DNA of 64,000 nt. Source: Idiomarina ramblicola (GTDB lineage: Bacteria; Pseudomonadota; Gammaproteobacteria; Enterobacterales; Alteromonadaceae). This document shows positions 58,527-64,000 of this stretch, in pieces; within the stretch, counting starts at the first letter, position 1; each line of letters opens with the position of its first letter. A program made the position numbers and the translations under genes. The stretch lies in the NCBI RefSeq assembly GCF_003987255.1, contig NZ_PIQC01000005.1, positions 62,001 to 126,000 of the forward strand. The letters run 5' to 3'. The notes under the pieces are model-generated. The model ran no database searches. It saw only the letters and a list, made by a program, of their open reading frames with translations, and was not told where the DNA came from.

Positions 58527-60743
58527 ATGATGTTCCTGCACGGATCACGGCAGGCGATCGTAGCAGCCATTGTTGGCTTAGTTATTACGGTTACCGCCTT
58601 TAGCTATTTGCGTTATCAAGAAAACCAGGTCGTTCACGACGCACTTGAGGCCGAAACCTATAGCTTACAACGTGATATTAGACGAAGCTTAGTTTCACAC
58701 TTATTCGTCGCTGAATTATTGGCTCGAGAATGGGAGCGCAGTGATCTGACAATAAAGGAACGTTGGAAAGAAAATGCCGATATCGTTACCCTGTACTATC
58801 AGAACGTACAGGGTATTACCTGGCTTAATGAAAATCTCAATATAGAATTAATCTATCCTCAAAGCGAACAGCCCGAGCTGTTGGGCACTCATTTCGCTAA
58901 AACGCCGCTAGTTGATAAACTTGAGGCTTCAGAAGGAAACCGGCACGCCATGATGGGTTCAGCCGGGAATTTAGGTCGCATTAGCAGCGACATTGCCATC
59001 TTTGTTCGTGTCGAGAGAGAACAAAACCCCGGCTTTTTAGGCTTTGTCATTAGCTTACAAAGCCTCTTTAACAATGTTGTTCGCAGTAATATCAGTGAAG
59101 GCTTTCAGCTCAGTGTGCACAGCAATGATGAGCTACTTTATCAATTTGCCGGTGATTCCTCATTACGCGACGAATGGTCCCATTTCCATTCTTTGCAATT
59201 AGTTGGAAATAGCTGGGAACTCTCAGTCTGGCCAACCACGGATCATTTAGAGCAGCTACGAGGCGGGATCTCGCTCGCAGCCTTGGTTGCCGGTTTACTG
59301 GTTACCAGCATGTTAACGTTTGTCCTTTATATCTTGGGGCAAAGTCGGTTTAAAGCTCAGCAACTGGCCGACTCAAACATTGAGCTTTACAGTGAAATTG
59401 ATGAGCGTGAACGCATTGAAAAGAAAATGGCCTACCTTGCCGAACACGACTCACTTACAGGTCTTGTCAACCGTAATGCATTAAAGCGTATTCTTGGCGA
59501 ATGGTTAGAAACCGAATCACCCCAGAAAAAAGCCGCATTACTTTTTATTGACTTAGACCGGTTTAAAGAAGTTAACGACGCACTCGGTCATACAGTTGGT
59601 GATGAACTGTTGCGCAGAGTGGCCCGGCGCATTACCAAACTGGCGCCTAAATCGAGCGTATTAGCCCGGGCGGGAGGTGATGAATTCTTACTGGCTATCG
59701 CAGAGCCAGATGACCGCGAAAGTGTTATCAAATTGTCTGAGCAGTTGCTCCAGGCACTGGATACGCACTTCTTTGTTGACGTTTATGAGCTCTTTATCAG
59801 TGCATCAATTGGTGTCACCTTTGCAGACGATGCCGACTTTAATGCTGAGTACTTTATTCGTAATGCCGATACTGCGTTATATCAGGCAAAAGAGCATGGC
59901 CGTAACACTTATAAAGTTTACGACAAAGCCATCCACCGCGACTTGACCAAAAAACTTGAGCTGGTCAAACGCCTGCGTCATGCCGTTTCTAAACAGCAGT
60001 TAACGGTCTACTATCAACCGAAAGTTGAGTTAAGCAGCCGTCGTATCAGTGGCTTAGAAGCGCTGGTACGCTGGGTTGATGAAGACGGTACCATTATTCC
60101 TCCTGACGAGTTTATTCCTCTGGCTGAAGATACCGGTCTGATCATTCCTATATCAGAGTACGTTATGGAAGAAGCCTTCTTACAGTTAAAACAATGGCAC
60201 GAACTTGGTTTTGACGAACTGAGTATGGCCATCAACATTTCAGGTAAGCAAATACACTTACCTGAACTGGTTGACGATATTATGGAACGGGTTAACGAAG
60301 CTCGGATACCGCCCAATAAGGTAGAACTTGAGCTTACTGAACAAGTCTTTATAGAAAACATTCAGTCACATACCCGTTTCATGCACTCGGTACGTGAGCA
60401 TGGAATGTCGCTGGCTATTGACGACTTTGGTGTGGGTTATTCATCGCTGTCATATTTGAAGAACTTCCCAGTAACGTCATTAAAAGTTGATCGCTCTTTT
60501 GTAAAAGATTTACCACACAATGAAGATGACGCAACCATTACCCAGGCTATTATCAGTCTGGCTCGCAACTTAAATATTCAATTGGTTGCTGAGGGTATTG
60601 AGACAGAAGAACAAGTCGAGTTTTTATTACAACGTGAATGCAGTACCGGACAAGGGTTCCTTTTTAGTAAGCCCGTACCGGCCCGGAAAATTACAGAATT
60701 ATTACAGCAGTATAAAGGGCTTATCCCTATCCAGATTGCCTGA
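58527..60743 (+). CDS. Membrane GGDEF-EAL cyclic di-GMP protein
   Basis: A 738-residue protein with a membrane helix at about 10-24, a periplasmic or outer sensor region (about 30-245), a second helix (about 250-272), then GGDEF and EAL domains. GGDEF is intact (near 382-386), and the cyclase fold begins DSLTGLVNRNAL. The EAL domain is also intact in visible residues: EALVRW near 511, the AINISG asparagine, LELTE, IDDFG, LKVD and AEGIE. The net activity (cyclase or phosphodiesterase) cannot be told. It begins 3 bases after the acetoacetyl-CoA synthetase stop and ends 17 before ETF-QO, so it sits inside the leucine operon. Confidence 0.92.
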   Translation: MMFLHGSRQAIVAAIVGLVITVTAFSYLRYQENQVVHDALEAETYSLQRDIRRSLVSHLFVAELLAREWERSDLTIKERWKENADIVTLYYQNVQGITWLNENLNIELIYPQSEQPELLGTHFAKTPLVDKLEASEGNRHAMMGSAGNLGRISSDIAIFVRVEREQNPGFLGFVISLQSLFNNVVRSNISEGFQLSVHSNDELLYQFAGDSSLRDEWSHFHSLQLVGNSWELSVWPTTDHLEQLRGGISLAALVAGLLVTSMLTFVLYILGQSRFKAQQLADSNIELYSEIDERERIEKKMAYLAEHDSLTGLVNRNALKRILGEWLETESPQKKAALLFIDLDRFKEVNDALGHTVGDELLRRVARRITKLAPKSSVLARAGGDEFLLAIAEPDDRESVIKLSEQLLQALDTHFFVDVYELFISASIGVTFADDADFNAEYFIRNADTALYQAKEHGRNTYKVYDKAIHRDLTKKLELVKRLRHAVSKQQLTVYYQPKVELSSRRISGLEALVRWVDEDGTIIPPDEFIPLAEDTGLIIPISEYVMEEAFLQLKQWHELGFDELSMAINISGKQIHLPELVDDIMERVNEARIPPNKVELELTEQVFIENIQSHTRFMHSVREHGMSLAIDDFGVGYSSLSYLKNFPVTSLKVDRSFVKDLPHNEDDATITQAIISLARNLNIQLVAEGIETEEQVEFLLQRECSTGQGFLFSKPVPARKITELLQQYKGLIPIQIA

Positions 60744-60760
60744 ATATAGCGGAGGTTAAC

Positions 60761-62410
60761 GTGGAACGCGAAAGCATGGAGTTTGATGTCGTAATTGTTG
60801 GTGCTGGCCCATCAGGGCTTGCAACCGCTTGTCGACTCGGCCAACTCGCACAAGAAAATGAGCAAGAGCTCATGATATGCGTTGTTGAAAAAGGCGCTGA
60901 TATTGGCGCTCATATTTTATCCGGTGCGGTCTTTGAGCCACGTGCCCTGAACGAGCTTTTTCCCGACTGGAAAGAACGCGGCGCACCGCTTAACACGGAA
61001 GTGACCGGTGATGATATTTTACTGTTAAAAGACGAGAGTCATCATACCCGCCTGCCTGACTTTACCGTACCAAAGACTTTCCATAATAAAGGCAACTACA
61101 TTGCCAGTATGGGTAACCTTTGCCGCTGGATGGCAGAACAAGCCGAACAACTTGGCGTCGAAATTTTCCCAGGTTTTGCCGCTTCAGAAGTACTCTATAA
61201 CGAAGATGGCAGCGTGGCCGGCATTCAGACCGGCGACATGGGTGTGGCGAAAGACGGTAGCGAAAAAGACGGCTATATGCCCGGCATGGAACTTCGTGCC
61301 AAGTACACCTTATTTGCGGAAGGCTGCCGTGGCCACTTAGGCAAAGAGCTGATCAGCAAATTTGAGCTGGATAAAGACAGCACACCTCAGCATTACGGTT
61401 TAGGCTTTAAAGAAATTTGGGATGTCCCTGAGGAACTGCATCAGCCGGGTAAGGTTGTTCACACAGCAGGCTGGCCGCTAACCGATAGTAACGCCAGTGG
61501 CGGTGGCTATCTTTATCATGCCGAAGATGGACAGGTGTACTTAGGCCTGATAGTTGATCTGAACTACGCTAACCCTTACCTGAACCCGTTTCAGGAGTTT
61601 CAGCGTTTTAAAACACACCCGGCTATAAAGCAGGTGATAGAAAACGGTAAACGCGTCTCCTACGGTGCTCGTGCTATTACTAAAGGTGGTTACTATTCGC
61701 TACCAAAAATGACATTCCCAGGCGGATTACTGATTGGCTGCAATGCCGGTACCTTGAACTTTGCCAAGATAAAAGGGAACCATACCGCCATGAAATCTGG
61801 CATGGTGGCTGCTGAATGCGTATTTGAACAACTGAAAAGTGGCCAAGCCAACGATGATATAAGTGGCTTTAAAGAAGCTTTTGAAAAATCTTGGGTATTT
61901 GACGAGTTGTATCGTTCACGTAACTTTGGTGGCGCAGTCCATAAATTGGGCACAATGCTTGGTGGTGCTTACAATATGGTCGATCAAAATTGGTTCGGTG
62001 GTAAGTTGCCCTTTAAATTCAAAGAGTGGACCCCCGATTACAAAGCCACGGGTAAAGCTGAAGATTTCCAATCAATTAATTATCCCAAAGCGGATAATAA
62101 ACTCACGTTTGATCGCTTGTCTTCAGTATTTTTGTCTAATACTAACCATGCGGAAGATCAACCTTCTCATTTGCAGCTCAGTGACGCGGATATCCCGTTA
62201 GAAGTTAACCTGCCTAAGTACGCTGAGCCAGCTCAGAGATACTGTCCCGCAGGCGTTTATGAAGTAGTAGAAGAAGACGGTAAAAAAGTTTTTCAAATTA
62301 ATGCACAGAACTGCATACATTGTAAAACCTGCGATATTAAAGACCCGAGCCAAAATATTACTTGGGTTGCTCCAGAAGGCGCTGGCGGACCAACCTACCC
62401 CAATATGTAA
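60761..62410 (+). CDS. Electron transfer flavoprotein-ubiquinone oxidoreductase
   Basis: Passes electrons from reduced ETF to ubiquinone, serving the acyl-CoA dehydrogenases encoded nearby. It is 549 residues. FAD motif VIVGAGPSGLATA is at the N-terminus; a C-terminal 4Fe-4S cluster uses CPAGVYE plus the triad in NCIHCKTCDIKDP. GGAGGT precedes a GTG start at 60761. It is the last gene of the liu run, followed by an intrinsic terminator. ETF subunits themselves are not in this window. Confidence 0.95.
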   Translation: MERESMEFDVVIVGAGPSGLATACRLGQLAQENEQELMICVVEKGADIGAHILSGAVFEPRALNELFPDWKERGAPLNTEVTGDDILLLKDESHHTRLPDFTVPKTFHNKGNYIASMGNLCRWMAEQAEQLGVEIFPGFAASEVLYNEDGSVAGIQTGDMGVAKDGSEKDGYMPGMELRAKYTLFAEGCRGHLGKELISKFELDKDSTPQHYGLGFKEIWDVPEELHQPGKVVHTAGWPLTDSNASGGGYLYHAEDGQVYLGLIVDLNYANPYLNPFQEFQRFKTHPAIKQVIENGKRVSYGARAITKGGYYSLPKMTFPGGLLIGCNAGTLNFAKIKGNHTAMKSGMVAAECVFEQLKSGQANDDISGFKEAFEKSWVFDELYRSRNFGGAVHKLGTMLGGAYNMVDQNWFGGKLPFKFKEWTPDYKATGKAEDFQSINYPKADNKLTFDRLSSVFLSNTNHAEDQPSHLQLSDADIPLEVNLPKYAEPAQRYCPAGVYEVVEEDGKKVFQINAQNCIHCKTCDIKDPSQNITWVAPEGAGGPTYPNM

Positions 62411-62431
62411 ACACTTTGTAAAATTGATAAC

Positions 62432-62470
62432 AAAAAACACTAAAGCATGCTAAATGTTTTAGTGTTTTTT
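62432..62470 (+). terminator. Terminator after ETF-QO
   Basis: CACTAAA (62438-62444) pairs with TTTAGTG (62458-62464), extended by an A run on the left and six T residues on the right. It lies about 20 bases after the stop and would end the liu transcript. Confidence 0.8.
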
Positions 62471-62544
62471 CGTTTTAGGAACTCATGGAATTTAATTTAG
62501 TCGACTAATTAAGTCTTAAATGTACTTTTCCAAAGAGGTTTATT

Positions 62545-62937
62545 ATGAAGATTTTAGCATCATTAACCGTGTTATCTTTATTAGCATCCCCCTTCGCATT
62601 GGCTCAACAGTCCGATGATAATAAAAGTGAGAATGAACAACGCAGTGAAGAAGTTCGCGAACAGCAAGAAGAACTAAAAGCCGACATGGAAGCTATGCGT
62701 GAAGAGCGAAAGGCCGAAATGGAAGTCATGCGTGATGAACACAAAGTTAAAATGGATCAACGCAAAAAAGAGCGTAATGAAGAAAAAACTGAAAAGAAAG
62801 AAAAATGGAAATCAATGAAGGAAAAGCGTCAATCCGAAAAAGAAGAAATGAAAACCAAACGCCATTCACTTAAAGATAAGTCTGATGACTCTGATAAGAG
62901 CAAGGACGAAGATGATGACGACAATGGTAATAACTAA
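62545..62937 (+). CDS. Small exported charged coiled-coil protein
   Basis: I do not recognise a family. The 130 residues start with a signal peptide cleaved after LAQ or ALA (about residue 20). The mature part is almost entirely K, E, D, R, M and S: a predicted long helix (about 30-115) with repeats of the form MEAMREERKAEMEVMRDEH, and an acidic tail DEDDDDNGNN. AGAGG lies 8 bases before ATG. It is a single-gene unit with terminators on both sides. A periplasmic binding or chaperone-like role is possible but not shown. Confidence 0.75.
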   Translation: MKILASLTVLSLLASPFALAQQSDDNKSENEQRSEEVREQQEELKADMEAMREERKAEMEVMRDEHKVKMDQRKKERNEEKTEKKEKWKSMKEKRQSEKEEMKTKRHSLKDKSDDSDKSKDEDDDDNGNN

Positions 62938-62958
62938 TCGTTAATAAATAACGGTATG

Positions 62959-62984
62959 AAAGCGGATCAATGATCCGCTTTTTC
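62959..62984 (+). terminator. Terminator after the charged protein gene
   Basis: AAAGCGGATCA pairs with TGATCCGCTTT around a one-base gap, followed by TTTCTATTT. The perfect 11-bp stem starts about 22 bases after the stop codon. Confidence 0.85.
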
Positions 62985-63046
62985 TATTTCGTGAGTATTT
63001 TTATTTAATACAAAAAGAAAAGTTCTATTAAAATTTTTATTATCGC

Positions 63047-63052
63047 TATAAT
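63047..63052 (+). promoter_or_regulatory. Candidate -10 box for the hns-like gene
   Basis: A perfect TATAAT lies 45 bases before the start codon in a strongly AT-rich stretch. No good -35 is visible. AT-rich, probably bent DNA here would also suit H-NS autoregulation. Confidence 0.5.
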
Positions 63053-63096
63053 AAGAGTTAGTATTCAGTTAGACCAACGAAACAAGGTAAGCAACA

Positions 63097-63513
63097 ATGA
63101 GTGATTTTATTAATATCCTTCGTCATGAACGCCGTTTAAAAGCTGCATTAAAAGAGCTTGATTTAGGTGAATTAGAAAACATTAAAGAAAAGTTCGATTC
63201 AGTTATTGCTCAACGTCGCGAAGAAGAAGCTGAAAAGCAACTTCAGCAACAAGCCAAACAGAAAAAGATAGATGAGTTTAAAAGTGCAATGGCAGAAGCA
63301 GGCATTGAGCTATCAGATATTCTTGAGCAAGAGCTTGGCGGCGAGCCGATTGTTAAAACTCCTCGTAAAAAAAGAGCACCTAAACCACCTAAATATGAAT
63401 ACACGGATGAAAGTGGTGAGAAACAAACCTGGACTGGTCAAGGACGTATGCCAAAAGCCATGAAAACAGCGGTTGATAATGGTAAGCCTTTAGAAGCGTT
63501 TTTAATTAAGTAA
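63097..63513 (+). CDS. hns: H-NS family nucleoid protein
   Basis: A 138-residue xenogeneic silencer of the H-NS family. The N-terminal helices (about 2-65) mediate oligomerisation. A basic linker (TPRKKRAPKPPK, about 88-99) leads to the C-terminal DNA-binding domain with TWTGQGRMP at 111-119, where QGR contacts AT-rich minor grooves. AAGG lies 8 bases before ATG. A StpA-type paralogue cannot be excluded without the rest of the genome. Confidence 0.94.
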   Translation: MSDFINILRHERRLKAALKELDLGELENIKEKFDSVIAQRREEEAEKQLQQQAKQKKIDEFKSAMAEAGIELSDILEQELGGEPIVKTPRKKRAPKPPKYEYTDESGEKQTWTGQGRMPKAMKTAVDNGKPLEAFLIK

Positions 63514-63521
63514 CGTTAATT

Positions 63522-63565
63522 AAGCGTAGTCGAACACCAATAACGGTTTGAGACTACGCTTTTTG
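63522..63565 (+). terminator. Terminator after the hns-like gene
   Basis: AAGCGTAGTC (63522-63531) pairs perfectly with GACTACGCTT (63552-63561), loop of 20 bases, followed by TTT. It begins 9 bases after the stop codon. Confidence 0.85.
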
Positions 63566-63624
63566 TTGAACAATAGGCTCAGCTTGATTAGGCTATAGAA
63601 AATTCAAACTGGCAAGGATCGACA

Positions 63625-63993
63625 TTGCGCTATCGTTTCATAGCATTCGTATTAACGCCATTATTCGGCCTTTCTGCTTGCAGTATTTTACCTCAAATGG
63701 CGGGAGGATCTCATCAAGTTGATTCTGGTGATATCAAAATTTATCGCGCTGGGGAAACCCCTTCTCGTGCATATGAGCTCATTAGTATTGTAAATGGTGA
63801 AAGCTGCCAAAGACAATTTGAGGGTCCCAAAGCTTCAAATGACGATGCCATCAGGGAACTACAAACAGACGCTGTACAGTTTAAAGCTCATGCCATTATT
63901 GGCACTCAATGTTTTTCATTAAAGCCCGGAGCTGACTCCATCTGTTACAGTGAAGTCAGCTGTGTGGGTCGTGCTATTCAGTGGCGTGATTAA
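63625..63993 (+). CDS. rcsF: RcsF-like outer-membrane lipoprotein
   Basis: A 122-residue lipoprotein with lipobox LSAC (C19). Four further cysteines at 61, 96, 107 and 113 have spacings 35, 11 and 6; E. coli RcsF (C74, C109, C118, C124) has 35, 9 and 6. The segments NGESCQ and FKAHAIIGTQC align with RcsF. RcsF reports envelope stress to the Rcs phosphorelay through IgaA. The start is TTG 63625 behind AAGGA. Whether Rcs proteins exist in this organism cannot be seen here. Confidence 0.8.
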   Translation: MRYRFIAFVLTPLFGLSACSILPQMAGGSHQVDSGDIKIYRAGETPSRAYELISIVNGESCQRQFEGPKASNDDAIRELQTDAVQFKAHAIIGTQCFSLKPGADSICYSEVSCVGRAIQWRD

Positions 63994-64000
63994 TTGCTTT

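Noticed and set aside
60750-60765. GGTTAACGTGGAA as a second LiuR site before ETF-QO
   Set aside because: Only half of the liuR palindrome matches, and it overlaps the RBS and start codon; likely chance.
1-64000. Mobile elements, CRISPR arrays, defence islands or prophage
   Set aside because: No transposase, phage integrase, repeat-spacer pattern or compositional island was seen; xerD is the chromosomal housekeeping recombinase.

Overview
This window looks like core chromosome of a marine gammaproteobacterium. Gene orders match the gamma-proteobacterial backbone: rpsB-tsf-pyrH-frr-uppS-cdsA-dxr-rseP-bamA-skp-lpxD-fabZ-lpxA-lpxB, map-glnD-dapD, truC-yqcC, syd/queF-ppnN, rlmM-ygdD-gcvA and xerD-dsbC. 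A complete leucine and a nearly complete valine catabolic cluster suggest an amino-acid-using member of the Alteromonadales, most like Idiomarina. That assignment is inference from gene content; no database was searched. I saw no insertion sequence, prophage, CRISPR array, integron or rRNA gene.

Layout. 1-2.2 kb: dsbC (cut by the window edge), xerD and an unrecognised gene, all leftward. 2.3-2.4 kb: a tRNA-Tyr with its own promoter. 2.4-6.9 kb: a quinone reductase, a response regulator with TPR-like repeats, and a pirin / glutathionyl-hydroquinone reductase pair. 7-20.8 kb: a long leftward run for translation factors, UMP kinase, isoprenoid and phospholipid synthesis, outer-membrane assembly and lipid A synthesis. 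It is headed by an rpsB leader RNA and broken by two intrinsic terminators placed just upstream of pyrH and uppS. 21-25.4 kb: map-glnD-dapD rightward. 25.4-37.7 kb: tRNA modification (truC, queF), syd, ppnN, small membrane and lipoproteins including two DUF3192 paralogues, an M61 peptidase, a diguanylate cyclase and a degenerate HDOD-like protein. 37.8-41.9 kb: NAD-type isocitrate dehydrogenase, then rlmM-ygdD-hydrolase-gcvA.

41.9-62.4 kb is the catabolic island. A leftward operon (mmsA, acyl-CoA dehydrogenase, 3-hydroxyisobutyryl-CoA hydrolase, mmsB, short-chain dehydrogenase) handles valine-type intermediates. A leftward thiolase diverges from liuR. The rightward run liuR-liuA-liuB-liuC-liuD-liuE-acetoacetyl-CoA synthetase takes isovaleryl-CoA to acetoacetyl-CoA and acetyl-CoA. 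It continues with almost no gaps into a GGDEF-EAL protein and ETF-ubiquinone oxidoreductase, which returns electrons from the acyl-CoA dehydrogenases to the quinone pool. A perfect 16-bp palindrome lies between the thiolase gene and liuR. 62.5-64 kb holds single-gene units ending in terminators: a charged periplasmic protein, an H-NS protein and an RcsF-like lipoprotein.

The window is mostly well-known housekeeping DNA, and I see no clear undescribed defence or mobile system. The best leads are regulatory: a c-di-GMP enzyme embedded in the leucine operon, a promoter nested in a terminator hairpin ahead of uppS, candidate operators at liuR and at the yqjG-pirin promoter, and a degenerate HDOD protein.
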